The position numbers and the translations under genes are program-made. A model generated the notes under the pieces. It worked only from the letters and a program-made list of their open reading frames with translations. It was not told the origin of the DNA and ran no database searches. This document shows, piece after piece, positions 8,640 to 17,928 of a stretch of DNA of 64,000 nt; within the stretch, counting starts at the first letter, position 1; each line of letters opens with the position of its first letter. This DNA is from Streptomyces sp. AP-93 (GTDB taxonomy: Bacteria; Actinomycetota; Actinomycetes; Streptomycetales; Streptomycetaceae), in the NCBI RefSeq assembly GCF_022808175.1, contig NZ_JALGBX010000027.1:62001-126000 (forward strand), given 5' to 3'.

Positions 8640-9647
8640 TTGAGCAGCGTACGAGGCAAGAGGATTCTGGTCACCGGCGGAGCGGGCACGATCGGCTCGC
8701 ACCTGGTGGACCTGCTGGTGGACAACGGGGCACGCGAGATCGTCGTGCTCGACAACTTCGTCCGGGGGCGCCGAGCCAACCTGGCCCGCGCCCTGCCGAG
8801 CGGCGTGGTGGACCTGGTCGAGGGCGACATACGGGACATACCCGCCGTGCGCAAGGCGACCGAGGGGGCCGATCTGGTCTTCCACCTGGCGGCGATCCGG
8901 ATCACCCAGTGCGCCGAGGAGCCGCGGCTGGCCAACGAGGTGATGGTCGACGGGACGTTCAACGTGGTGGAGGCCGCCGCGGCCGCCGGCGTGGGGAAGG
9001 TCATCGCCTCGTCCTCGGCCTCGGTCTACGGGATGGCGGAGTCCTTCCCGACCACCGAGCGCCACCACGCGTACAACAACGACACCTTCTACGGCGCCGC
9101 GAAGGCCTTCAACGAGGGCGTGCTGCGCAGTTTCCACTCCATGTACGGGCTGGACTACGTCGCGCTGCGCTACTTCAACGTGTACGGCCCCCGGATGGAC
9201 ATCCACGGGCTGTACACCGAGGTACTGATCCGCTGGATGGAGCGGATCGCCACGGGCGAACCACCGCTGATCCTCGGCGACGGCACCCAGACCATGGACT
9301 TCGTCGACGTCCGGGACATCGCCAGGGCCAACCTGCTGGCGGCCGAATCGGACCTGACCGACGAGGTGTTCAACATCGCGAGCGGCTCCGAGACGAGTCT
9401 CCTCGACCTGGCGAACGGCCTCCTGGAGGCCATGGGCGCCGAGGGTCTGGCGCCCGAGCACGGACCGGCCCGCGCCGTGAACGGGGTGACCCGCCGGCTC
9501 GCGGACACCTCGCAGGCCGCCGACCGCCTCGGCTTCACGGCGAAGATCGACCTGCGCACCGGGCTGCGGGACCTGGTCGACTGGTGGCGGGCCGAGCGCG
9601 CGGACGCGGCTTCAGGTGACGCGGCCGCCCTCGAGGCCGGCCGATGA
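8640..9647 (+). CDS. NAD-dependent sugar-nucleotide epimerase/dehydratase (extended SDR)
   Basis: The 335-residue protein opens with ILVTGGAGTIGSHLVD (NAD-binding GxxGxxG). It has SSSASVYG (catalytic Ser region) and YGAAKAFNE (the Y-x3-K pair), and the C-terminal substrate-binding region includes FVDVRDIARA. Members act as UDP-sugar 4-epimerases or 4,6-dehydratases; the sequence does not decide which. The TTG at 8640 places the domain at the N-terminus as usual, with AGGGGCAGGG upstream; a GTG at 8583 would add 19 atypical residues. Its stop overlaps the next start (ATGA). Confidence 0.85.
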   Translation: MSSVRGKRILVTGGAGTIGSHLVDLLVDNGAREIVVLDNFVRGRRANLARALPSGVVDLVEGDIRDIPAVRKATEGADLVFHLAAIRITQCAEEPRLANEVMVDGTFNVVEAAAAAGVGKVIASSSASVYGMAESFPTTERHHAYNNDTFYGAAKAFNEGVLRSFHSMYGLDYVALRYFNVYGPRMDIHGLYTEVLIRWMERIATGEPPLILGDGTQTMDFVDVRDIARANLLAAESDLTDEVFNIASGSETSLLDLANGLLEAMGAEGLAPEHGPARAVNGVTRRLADTSQAADRLGFTAKIDLRTGLRDLVDWWRAERADAASGDAAALEAGR

Positions 9648-10810
9648 GCGCCCAGGACGCCTCCGCCGCCGCTCCCGCCCGGATTCCGGTCATGATCCCG
9701 TGGCTCGGAGAGGACGAGGCGCGGGCCGCCGCCGACGCGGTCCTGTCCGGCTGGGTGGCCCAGGGCCCCAGGGTCGCGGAGTTCGAACGGGCCTTCGCCG
9801 AGCGGGTGGGCGCGGAGCACGGCATCGCGGTGAGCTCGTGCACCACCGCCCTGCACCTGTCGCTCATCGCACTGGACCTGGGTCCGGGCGACGAGGTCGT
9901 CGTCCCCTCGCTGTCCTTCATCGCCACGGCCAACGCGGTGCGCTACGTGGGCGCGCAGCCGGTCTTCGCGGACGTCGAGGAGGCCACCGGGAACCTGACC
10001 CCCGCCACCGTGGACGCCGTCCGCACCCCGCGCACCAAGGCGGTGATCGCCGTCCACCAGGCCGGGGTCCCGGTCGACGTGCACGCCCTGCGCGCCGCCT
10101 GCGCCGACTGGGGCCTCGCCCTGGTGGAGGACGCCGCCTGCGGCATCGGCGCCACCGTCGGCGGCAAATCGGTAGGCCAGGGAGCGCTGTTGGCCGCCTG
10201 GTCCTTCCACCCCCGCAAGGTGATCACCACCGGCGAGGGCGGCATGGTGACCACGGACGACGCCGCGTGGGCCGAGCGGCTGCGCCGGCTGCGCGAGCAT
10301 GGCATGAACGTGTCCGCGGCGCAGCGGCACGCGAGCAGCAAGCCGATCGCCGAGAGCTACCTGGAGGTCGGCTACAACTACCGGATGACCGACATCCAGG
10401 CGGCGGTCGGCCTGGTGCAACTGGGCAAACTGGACGAGATCGTGGCCCGCAGGCGGTTCCTCGCCGCCCGCTACGCGCAGCTCCTCGCCGGGGTCCGGGG
10501 CCTGACCCCGGTCCGGGACCCCGGTCACGGCGAGGGCAACTTCCAGTCGTACTGGGTGCTCCTGGCCGAGGACTTCCCCGTCGGCCGCGATGAGCTGCTC
10601 GCGGTGCTGGCCGAGGCCGGGATCTCCGCCCGCCGCGGGATCATGGCCTCCCACCTGGAGCCCGCGTACGCCGGTCACGGTGCGGCGGCGCTGCCGGTGA
10701 CCGAGCGGATCACCCGCGACTCGCTGATCCTGCCGCTGTTCCACACGATGACCGAGGAGCAGCAGGACCGGGTGGTGACGGTGCTGCGCGCACAGGCCGA
10801 CGGCGGATGA
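9644..10810 (+). CDS. DegT/DnrJ/EryC1/StrS aminotransferase (first of two)
   Basis: This 388-residue PLP enzyme transfers an amino group to a keto-sugar nucleotide. The PLP lysine lies in SFHPRKVITTGEGG (about residue 194), with EDAACGIGA holding the pyridine-contacting Asp (about 164). The N-terminus resembles PglE/WecE-type 4-aminotransferases. Because an SDR precedes it and a NeuD/PglD-like acyltransferase follows, it probably makes a 4-amino sugar that is then acetylated. It overlaps both neighbours by 4 bases, implying translational coupling. Confidence 0.85.
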   Translation: MSAQDASAAAPARIPVMIPWLGEDEARAAADAVLSGWVAQGPRVAEFERAFAERVGAEHGIAVSSCTTALHLSLIALDLGPGDEVVVPSLSFIATANAVRYVGAQPVFADVEEATGNLTPATVDAVRTPRTKAVIAVHQAGVPVDVHALRAACADWGLALVEDAACGIGATVGGKSVGQGALLAAWSFHPRKVITTGEGGMVTTDDAAWAERLRRLREHGMNVSAAQRHASSKPIAESYLEVGYNYRMTDIQAAVGLVQLGKLDEIVARRRFLAARYAQLLAGVRGLTPVRDPGHGEGNFQSYWVLLAEDFPVGRDELLAVLAEAGISARRGIMASHLEPAYAGHGAAALPVTERITRDSLILPLFHTMTEEQQDRVVTVLRAQADGG

Positions 10811-11595
10811 GCGGTCCGCACGCTCCCGCCACCGGGACCGCGCCGACGACAGGCCTGCTGATCGTCGGCGCCGGCGGCTTCGCCCGGGAGACCGCCCAGG
10901 CCGTACGGGACGCGGCCGCCGCGGACCTGGCGGCGGGCCGGGTCCCGCGCTGGCGGCTGGCCGGACACCTCGACGACGATCCGGCCCTGCACGGCCGGGA
11001 CGTCGACGGCGTCCCCGTGCTGGGCGGCAGCGACCTGGTGCACGAACGCCCGGACGCCCGCGTGGTGGTCTGCGTCGGGAGCCCCCGTGACTACGGGGTG
11101 CGGGCGCGCCTGGTGCGGCGCCTGGCCCTGCCCGAGAGCCGGTACGCCACCGTGGTCCACCCCACGGTGGCGCTCTCCGGTTCCTCGGTCCTCGGCGCGG
11201 GCACGGTGCTGCTCGCGCATTGCGTGCTGACGGCGGCGGTACGGGTGGGGTCCCACGTGGCGGTCATGCCCCACGTGGTCCTCACCCACGACGACGAGGT
11301 CGGGGACTTCGCGACCCTGGCCTCCGGGGTCCGCCTCGGCGGCGGGGTACGGCTGGGGCGCGGGGCCTACGTGGGCGCCGGCGCGCTGGTCCGGGAGTAC
11401 TGCGAGGTCGGCGCCTGGTCGCTGACCGGGATGGGAAGCACGGTCCTGGCCGACGTGCCGGCCGGCGAGGTGTGGGCCGGGAGCCCCGCCCGCCGGCTGC
11501 GCGAGGCGGGGGGCCCGGCGCTCGACGAGCTGCGGGCCGATGAGTCGGAGACCGGCCGGAGGCCGGAGACACGGATGGGGAGCACAGCCGCATGA
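10807..11595 (+). CDS. PglD/NeuD-like sugar O/N-acyltransferase
   Basis: The 262-residue protein has an N-terminal nucleotide-sugar-binding Rossmann-like half (LLIVGAGGFARETA at about residues 17-30, VVVCVGSPRDYG at about 87). A left-handed beta-helix follows, made of hexapeptide repeats (VALSGSSVLGAGTVLLAHCVLT onward, with HDDEVGDFATLASGV). In PglD and NeuD the helix carries acetyl-CoA and acetylates an amino or hydroxyl group of the sugar. Position directly after an aminotransferase suggests N-acetylation of its product. The last 35 residues are a charged tail without family similarity. Confidence 0.8.
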   Translation: MSGPHAPATGTAPTTGLLIVGAGGFARETAQAVRDAAAADLAAGRVPRWRLAGHLDDDPALHGRDVDGVPVLGGSDLVHERPDARVVVCVGSPRDYGVRARLVRRLALPESRYATVVHPTVALSGSSVLGAGTVLLAHCVLTAAVRVGSHVAVMPHVVLTHDDEVGDFATLASGVRLGGGVRLGRGAYVGAGALVREYCEVGAWSLTGMGSTVLADVPAGEVWAGSPARRLREAGGPALDELRADESETGRRPETRMGSTAA

Positions 11596-12707
11596 ACCAG
11601 ATACCGCTCGTCGACCTGAAGGCCGCGCACGCCGAGGTCGCGGACGAATTACGTGCGGGATTCGACCGCGTCCTGGCCGACACCGCCTTCATCGGCGGCG
11701 AGGAGGTCCGGGCCTTCGAGCGCGAGTACGCGGCCTTCGCCGGGGTCGGGCACTGCGTCGGCGTGGCCAACGGCACCGACGCCCTGGAACTGGCCCTGCG
11801 GGCGAGCGGGGTGGGCGTCGGCGACGAGGTCGTGCTGCCCGCGAACACGTTCATCGCCACCGCCGGCGCCGTCGCCCGGATCGGCGCCCGGCCGGTGCTC
11901 GCCGACTGCCTCCCCGACACCCTGCTGCTGGACCCGCAGGCAGCGCTCGACGCGGTCACCAAGGCCACCCGCGCGGTGGTCCCGGTCCACCTGTACGGAC
12001 AGTGCGCCGACACGGCCGGCCTGGCCGCGGGCCTGCCCCCGTACGCCAAGCTCGTCGAGGACGCCGCGCAGAGCCAGGGCGCCTCCCGCGAGGGCCGCAC
12101 CCCCGGCAGCGGCCAGATCGCCGCGACCAGCTTCTACCCGGGAAAGAACCTGGGCGCCTACGGGGACGCGGGCGCGGTGGTGACCGACGACGAGGAGGCC
12201 GCCGACCTGGTCCGGGCGCTGGCCAACCACGGAGGCGTGGCCAAGTACCGGCACGACGTGGCCGGTTTCAACAGCAGGCTCGACGGTCTGCAGGCCGTGG
12301 TGCTGCGGGCGAAGCTGGCCCGGCTCGCCGGGGGGAACGAGGCCCGCCGGGCCGCCGCCGCCCGCTACGACGCGCTGCTGGGAGACCTCGCGGCCACCGG
12401 ACGCCTCACCCTGCCGGTCACGGCGCCGGGCAACGTCCACGTCTGGCACCTGTATGTCATCCGGGTCAGCGGCGCCGACCGCGACGCGGTCGTCGGCAAG
12501 CTCAACGCGGAGGGCATCGGCGCCGGCGTGCACTATCCGGCCCCGGTCCACCTCACCCCGGCCTTCGCCCACCTCGGCCACGGCCGCGGGTCCTTCCCGC
12601 ACGCCGAACTGGCCGCCGACCGGATGCTCTCCCTCCCGCTCTTCCCGCAGATCACCGCCGCCCAACAGCAGCGGGTCGTGGACGCGCTCTCAGCAGCGCT
12701 GCGCTGA
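11592..12707 (+). CDS. DegT/DnrJ aminotransferase, WbpE-like (second of two)
   Basis: This 371-residue PLP enzyme has VANGTDALELALRA, EDAAQSQGAS and the PLP lysine in SFYPGKNLGAYGDAG (about residue 183). The start IPLVDLKAAHAEV and the segment VPVHLYGQCAD strongly resemble WbpE/WlbC, which aminate the 3-keto group of UDP-GlcNAcA. It therefore pairs with the Gfo/Idh/MocA dehydrogenase at 7445 and the WbpD-like acetyltransferase at 30009. The ATG at 11592 overlaps the previous stop (ATGA). Confidence 0.85.
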   Translation: MNQIPLVDLKAAHAEVADELRAGFDRVLADTAFIGGEEVRAFEREYAAFAGVGHCVGVANGTDALELALRASGVGVGDEVVLPANTFIATAGAVARIGARPVLADCLPDTLLLDPQAALDAVTKATRAVVPVHLYGQCADTAGLAAGLPPYAKLVEDAAQSQGASREGRTPGSGQIAATSFYPGKNLGAYGDAGAVVTDDEEAADLVRALANHGGVAKYRHDVAGFNSRLDGLQAVVLRAKLARLAGGNEARRAAAARYDALLGDLAATGRLTLPVTAPGNVHVWHLYVIRVSGADRDAVVGKLNAEGIGAGVHYPAPVHLTPAFAHLGHGRGSFPHAELAADRMLSLPLFPQITAAQQQRVVDALSAALR

Positions 12708-12751
12708 CGCTCCGGCGTCGAATCACCAAGCCACTCCCAGATGAGGTTCGG

Positions 12752-15700
12752 ATGAACAGACGGACAAGGCTGCTGCGGTACGGGCTCTTCACCGTGGTGG
12801 CGGCCCTGATGGCGGCGGCGCTGCCGCCATCGGTGGCGGTCGCGGCGGACCCGTGCGGCCCCGGCTCCAACTCGATCGTGTGCGAGAACTCCAAGGCGGG
12901 CACGCCGATGTCCGACTGGTTCGCACCCAGCGCCTACGGCGACATCAAGGGCTTCCCGGCCCGGGAGAGCGTGCAGGCGGGCGAGACCCTGCAGTTCAAG
13001 ATCCAGTCGCCGACGGCGTACAAGGTCTCGGTCTACCGGCTCGGCCACTACGGGGGTGACGGGGCCCGCCTGATGTCGACCCCGGCCCAGGCCGCCCAGA
13101 CCCACCCGGCGAACTTCCCGCAGGGCGGCAACCCGCAGAGCTGCACCACCAAGCCCTCCACCGGCCTGGTCGACTGCGGCAACTGGCCGGTCACCTCGTC
13201 ATGGACTGTGCCCTCCGACGCCGTCTCCGGCCTCTACATAGTCAACTTCGACCAGGCGGACGGCAACGGCGTCATGCCCTACCCGTTCGTGGTCCGCAAC
13301 GACTCCAGCCACTCCGACATCGTCGTGCAGACCAGCGACCAGACCTGGCAGGCCTACAACAACTACGGCGGCCAGGACCTGTACGACGGCGCCGGCCCCG
13401 CGCCCGACGGCCGGGCCTACGAGGTGAGTTACAACCGGCCGATGGACATCGGCGGGGAGAACGGGATCTACGGATCCGAGTACCAGATGGTCGCCTGGCT
13501 GGAGCGCAACGGGTACGACGTCAGCTACATGTCGGGCATCGACATGTCGACCATGGGTGCCACCCAGCTGCAGAACCACAAGGTGTTCATGTCCTCGGGG
13601 CACGACGAGTACTGGACCCAGGATCAGTTCACCAACGCCCTGAACGCCCGCCACGCGGGCGTCAACCAGACGTACTTCGCCGGCAACGAGGTCTTCTGGA
13701 AGACCCGCCTGGCCCCCAGCATCGACGGGGCCAACACGGCCAACCGGACCCTGGTCTGCTACAAGGAGACCAAGCTCTCCTTCCCGCAGCCCAACGGAAT
13801 CCCCGACCCGAGCGGGATCTGGACGGGCACCTTCATGGACCCGGCCAGCGCCACGAACGGCCGGCCCTACCAGCCGCAGAACCAGGTCACCGGCTCGCTC
13901 TTCAGCGTGAACGGCTACCGCAGCGACGCGATCACCGTCCCCGGCGCGTACGCCAAGATGCGGCTGTGGCGCGGCACCACCGTCGCGAACCTGACCCCCT
14001 CCCAGACCGCCACCTTCCCCGTCGGCACGCTCGGCTACGAGTGGGACAGCGACGTGGAGGACGCGGCGCGCCCGCCCGGGCAGATCGCGATGTCGTCCAC
14101 CACGGTGGACATCAACGACGGCAAGTACCGCCTGGACTACGGGAACACGTACGGCAACGGGACCGCGACGCACAGCCTGGTCGCCTTCCGGGACCAGACC
14201 TCGGGCGCCCTGGTCTTCGGGTCCGGCACCGTGCAGTGGTCCTGGGGCCTGACCAACATGCCGACCGGCAACCCGGACGACGCGGTGGTCACCGAGGACA
14301 AGCGGATGCAGCAGGCGACGGTCAACATCTTCGCCGACATGGGGGTCCAGCCCAAGTCCCTGCAGAGCAACCTGCTCGTGGCCACCGCCTCCACGGACCA
14401 CACCGGCCCGGTCATCACCGTGACCAGCCCCGCGGCGAACGCCACGGTGCCCGCCCTGCGGCCCGTGACCATCACGGGCACCGCCTCCGACAGCGGCGGC
14501 GGAGTCGTGGCCCGCGTGGAGGTCTCCACCGACGGCGGCACCACCTGGAAGGCCACCGCGGGCTTCGGGTCCTGGAGCTACAAGTGGACCCCGACCACGC
14601 CCGGTTCCGCGCAGATCAAGGTCCGCGCCGTGGACGACAGCGTCAACATCGGAGCCACCACCACCGTGCCGCTGACCGTGGGCCCCCAGGAGTGCCCCTG
14701 CACCGTCTGGCCCGCCGCGGCGGTCCCGGGCACCGTCAACGCCGGAGACGGCAGCGCCGTGGAACTCGGCGTGAAGATCCGCTCCTCGGTGCCCGGTTCG
14801 ATCTCGGGCGTCCGCTTCTACAAGTCCCCGGCCAACACCGGCACCCACACGGGCAGCCTGTGGAGCAGCTCCGGCCAGCGCCTGGCCACGGGCACCTTCA
14901 CCAACGAGACGGCGTCGGGCTGGCAGCAGCTCAACTTCTCCTCGCCCATCCCAGTCAAGGCCAACACCACCTACATCGCCTCCTACTTCGCCCCCAACGG
15001 CGGGTACTCCTTCGACACCACCTTCGCCTCGGCCGGCGCCGGGCTGGCTCCCTTCACCGCGCTGAAGAGCGGCACCGACGGCGGCAACGGCGTCTACCGC
15101 TACAGCGGCACCGGCGGGTTCCCGTCCACCGCTTCCTCCGGCAGCAACTACTGGGTGGACGCGGTCCTCGACACCGCCACCGCGAGCACGACGCCCCCGA
15201 CCGTCACCTCGACCACCCCGCAGTCCGCGGCCACCGGCACCGCGATCACCACGACGGTGAAGGCCACCTTCAGCTCGGCCGTGGACATGGACACCCTGGT
15301 GTTCACCCTCAAGGGCCCCGGCGGCGCCAACGTCCCGGGCAGCAAGATCCTCGACGTGTCCAACAGCGCCACCTTCACCCCGTCCTCCGAACTGGCGCTG
15401 AACACCACCTACACGGCTTCGGTGAAGGCCGCCGACCTGTGGGGCAACGCCATGGCGGAGCCGGTCACCTGGACCTTCACCACCAGCGCGACCCCGCCGG
15501 CGGTGACCTGCCCCTGCACCCTGTGGGGTCCGAACGCCACCCCGACCACCGCCAACGTCGGCGACGACACCAACTCCGTGGAACTGGGCACCCGTTTCCA
15601 GTCCTCGGTCGCCGGCTACGTCACCGGCGTCACCTTCTACAAGGGCCCCGGGAACACCGGTACGCACACCGGCAGCCTCTGGTCCGCCACCGGCACGCTC

Positions 15701-16051
15701 CTGGCCACCGGAACCTTCGGCAGCGAGACCCTGTCCGGCTGGCAGCAGCTGCACTTCACCACCCCGGTGGCCATCACCGCGAACACCGAGTACGTGGCCT
15801 CGTACCACGCGCCGAACGGCAAGTACTCCGTGGACGGCGGCTACTTCAGCGCGGCGCACCGCTCCTACCCGCTGGTGGCTCCGGCCGACGGCGGCGGCGC
15901 GGGCACCGGAAACGGCCTCTACAAGTACGGGGCGGCCACGGTCTTCCCGAACAACACCTTCGGATCGGTGAACTACTGGGTCGGCCCGGTCTTCACCACC
16001 ACGCCCCCCGCCCCACTCGCGGAGGGCTCCACGGAGGTGTCCGGCCAGTGA
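12752..16051 (+). CDS. Large secreted multidomain protein (dimethylformamidase-like domain, Ig-like, two DUF4082)
   Basis: The 1,099-residue product has a signal peptide (cleavage probably near AVA-AD, residue 31). Residues about 45-500 resemble the C-terminal domain of the N,N-dimethylformamidase large subunit, with SGHDEYWT at about 281. Next come an Ig-like domain (about 555-645), a DUF4082 domain (about 650-805), a Big_5-like domain (about 812-915) and a second DUF4082 domain (about 920-1085). Both DUF4082 copies carry NTGTHTGSLW. The beta-rich modules suggest carbohydrate or matrix binding at the surface. It is sixth in the polysaccharide operon and ends overlapping the next glycosyltransferase, so it may modify or anchor the glycan. 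Catalysis is unproven. Confidence 0.85.
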   Translation: MNRRTRLLRYGLFTVVAALMAAALPPSVAVAADPCGPGSNSIVCENSKAGTPMSDWFAPSAYGDIKGFPARESVQAGETLQFKIQSPTAYKVSVYRLGHYGGDGARLMSTPAQAAQTHPANFPQGGNPQSCTTKPSTGLVDCGNWPVTSSWTVPSDAVSGLYIVNFDQADGNGVMPYPFVVRNDSSHSDIVVQTSDQTWQAYNNYGGQDLYDGAGPAPDGRAYEVSYNRPMDIGGENGIYGSEYQMVAWLERNGYDVSYMSGIDMSTMGATQLQNHKVFMSSGHDEYWTQDQFTNALNARHAGVNQTYFAGNEVFWKTRLAPSIDGANTANRTLVCYKETKLSFPQPNGIPDPSGIWTGTFMDPASATNGRPYQPQNQVTGSLFSVNGYRSDAITVPGAYAKMRLWRGTTVANLTPSQTATFPVGTLGYEWDSDVEDAARPPGQIAMSSTTVDINDGKYRLDYGNTYGNGTATHSLVAFRDQTSGALVFGSGTVQWSWGLTNMPTGNPDDAVVTEDKRMQQATVNIFADMGVQPKSLQSNLLVATASTDHTGPVITVTSPAANATVPALRPVTITGTASDSGGGVVARVEVSTDGGTTWKATAGFGSWSYKWTPTTPGSAQIKVRAVDDSVNIGATTTVPLTVGPQECPCTVWPAAAVPGTVNAGDGSAVELGVKIRSSVPGSISGVRFYKSPANTGTHTGSLWSSSGQRLATGTFTNETASGWQQLNFSSPIPVKANTTYIASYFAPNGGYSFDTTFASAGAGLAPFTALKSGTDGGNGVYRYSGTGGFPSTASSGSNYWVDAVLDTATASTTPPTVTSTTPQSAATGTAITTTVKATFSSAVDMDTLVFTLKGPGGANVPGSKILDVSNSATFTPSSELALNTTYTASVKAADLWGNAMAEPVTWTFTTSATPPAVTCPCTLWGPNATPTTANVGDDTNSVELGTRFQSSVAGYVTGVTFYKGPGNTGTHTGSLWSATGTLLATGTFGSETLSGWQQLHFTTPVAITANTEYVASYHAPNGKYSVDGGYFSAAHRSYPLVAPADGGGAGTGNGLYKYGAATVFPNNTFGSVNYWVGPVFTTTPPAPLAEGSTEVSGQ

Positions 16052-17094
16052 GCACCGTCAGCGTGGTGATCCCCTGCTACAAGTACGGCCACTTCCTGGC
16101 CGACTGCGTCAAGAGCGTCCTGGACGAACAGGAAGGCGTCGACGTACGGGTACTGATCATCGACGACGCCTCCCCCGACGACTCCGCGGAGGTCGCGCGC
16201 GCCCTCGCGGCGGCCGACCCCCGGATCGAGGTCCGGGTCCACGAGAAGAACCAGGGGCACATCGCCACCTACAACGAGGGCCTGCTGGAGTGGGCGGACG
16301 GGGACTACGTCGCCCTGCTCTCCGCCGACGACCGGCTGGTCCCCGGCGCCCTGGTGCGCGCCGCGGCCCTGCTCGACGCCCACCCGCAAGCCGGCTTCGC
16401 CTACGGCAGGCCGCTGCGGTTCCAGCACGGCGGGCCGCTGCCCGGGGCCCGCACGCGGAGCACCGGCTCGGTGGTCTATCCGGGCCGGTGGTGGCTGGAG
16501 CGGCGCTTCCGGGAGGGCACCGGGTGCATCACCTCGCCCGAGGTGGTCGTGCGCACCAGCCTCCAGCGCAAGGTCGGGGGCTACGACCCGGAGCTTCCGC
16601 ACGCCGGGGACATCGAAATGTGGATGCGGCTCGCGGCCCACGCCGACGTGGGCTACGTCCGGGGAGCCGACCAGGCCTTCTACCGGGTCCACGGCAACAA
16701 CATGTCCACCACCGACTTCGGCGGACAGCTCGACGACCTGCGCCAGCGCCTCGTCGCCTTCGACTCGGTGCTGGAGAAGTGCGGCGGCCTGCTCCCGGAG
16801 GCGGGCCGGCTGTCCACGGCGGCCCGCACCCGGCTCGCCCGGTACGCCCTGCGGCGCGCCTACCGGGCCTACGACCGCGGGCGCACCGGGGTGGTCCCGG
16901 TCGAGGACCTGGAGGCCTTCGCCGCCGAATGCCTGCCGCAGTACACCTCGCTCGCCGAGTACGGGGCGCTGCGCCGGCGCCGGCGGATCGGGGCCCGCGT
17001 GATGCCGTACCTCCAGCCACTGGTGCTGTCCGCCGTCGCCGACCGGGGACGCGAATGGCTCTGGTGGCAGTCCTGGAAGCGCCGAGGGATCTGA
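16048..17094 (+). CDS. Family 2 glycosyltransferase
   Basis: The 348-residue cytoplasmic GT-A enzyme starts VSVVIPCYKYGHFLADCV. It has IIDDASPDDS, the metal-binding LLSADDRLVPG (about residue 94) and the catalytic-region GDIEMWMRLA (about 190). No membrane helix is evident. The GTG at 16048 overlaps the stop codon of the large secreted protein (GTGA), so the gene is the last of the rightward operon. It probably adds one residue of the repeat unit; donor and acceptor are unknown. Confidence 0.85.
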   Translation: MSTVSVVIPCYKYGHFLADCVKSVLDEQEGVDVRVLIIDDASPDDSAEVARALAAADPRIEVRVHEKNQGHIATYNEGLLEWADGDYVALLSADDRLVPGALVRAAALLDAHPQAGFAYGRPLRFQHGGPLPGARTRSTGSVVYPGRWWLERRFREGTGCITSPEVVVRTSLQRKVGGYDPELPHAGDIEMWMRLAAHADVGYVRGADQAFYRVHGNNMSTTDFGGQLDDLRQRLVAFDSVLEKCGGLLPEAGRLSTAARTRLARYALRRAYRAYDRGRTGVVPVEDLEAFAAECLPQYTSLAEYGALRRRRRIGARVMPYLQPLVLSAVADRGREWLWWQSWKRRGI

Positions 17095-17136
17095 TGACAC
17101 CGCACCACCGCCCCGTACCAGGGGCGTTGGCGGCCG

Positions 17137-17163
17137 GGCGGCCCGCTGTCTCAGCGGGCCGCC
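17137..17163. terminator. Shared hairpin terminator
   Basis: Twelve-base perfect arms (17137-17148 and 17152-17163) enclose a 3-base loop between converging genes, overlapping the stop codon of the leftward Wzz-like gene. There is no T-run. Confidence 0.65.
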
Positions 17164-17846
17164 GCGGCCGCCGGCACGGGGCTCCCGTCCCGCTCCTGCC
17201 CGGGGCTTGCGGCGTCGGCGCGTGCGCGCCGGCGCCGGGCGCGGCCCGCCAGGAGCCGGTCCGTCCACACGGTGCAGGCCACCCCGGCGACCAGGGCCAG
17301 TACCGCAGTCCCGGCCAGTCCTCGGCTCTTGGTCCCGAGCTGGGCCACCGCGGACGGCGGTACGAGCAGGGTGATGCTCATCCGGCCCGCCGCCGGGATC
17401 TTCTGCTCGGCCTGCATGTCCGAGAGGTGCTTTCCGTAGACCTCGACGACTGCTCGCACCGAACGGTCGGCCGTGGCCGGGTCCGTGTGCTCCGCCTGGA
17501 TCTGGAGGGAGGGAATCAGATAGCGCGGAGTGACGCTCGTGCCGCTGTTGCGCGGGATCAGCCGGTAGGTGCCCGCCACCCCGGCGGCGCGCAGTTCGGC
17601 CTCCCCGTCGGAGGAGTCCAACTGCTGTACGGCGGCGAGGGAGACGGCGGCCAGGGGCGGCTGCAGATTGGCGAGCTGGTTCGGCTGGTTGCTCGTCACC
17701 GGCGGCTTCAGGACGACGATCGCCGTGCTCACGTAGGTCGTGGTGGGCCGGAGCACCTGGAGCGCCCCGGCGGCCGCGACCACTGCCGCCAGAACCAGCA
17801 CGTACCAGCGGCGGCGCAGCGTGCGGAACAGCTCACCAGGCGACAC
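17151..17846 (-). CDS. Wzz-like polysaccharide chain-length/copolymerase protein (first of three)
   Basis: The 231-residue protein has the Wzz topology: a membrane helix after LRRRWYV (about residues 14-34), an extracytoplasmic domain, and a second helix near residue 190 followed by a basic cytoplasmic tail. No tyrosine-kinase domain is present. The GTG at 17846 is chosen because GGAAGGA lies just upstream and the longer ORF would run into the divergent promoter. It is transcribed alone, divergently from the Wzz-Wzy fusion gene 82 bases away. Confidence 0.75.
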   Translation of the reverse strand: MSPGELFRTLRRRWYVLVLAAVVAAAGALQVLRPTTTYVSTAIVVLKPPVTSNQPNQLANLQPPLAAVSLAAVQQLDSSDGEAELRAAGVAGTYRLIPRNSGTSVTPRYLIPSLQIQAEHTDPATADRSVRAVVEVYGKHLSDMQAEQKIPAAGRMSITLLVPPSAVAQLGTKSRGLAGTAVLALVAGVACTVWTDRLLAGRARRRRARADAASPGQERDGSPVPAAAAAR

Positions 17847-17928
17847 AGGATTCCTTCCGTCGTGTTCGATCTTCCCAGGACGCCGGGCAACACGCCAACG
17901 GTTCCATGGCAGTTGCGAGGGAGCGTTC

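Noticed and set aside
13199..15859. 886-codon antisense ORF opposite the large secreted protein
   Set aside because: No ribosome site or domain; the plus strand encodes a signal peptide and several recognisable domains.
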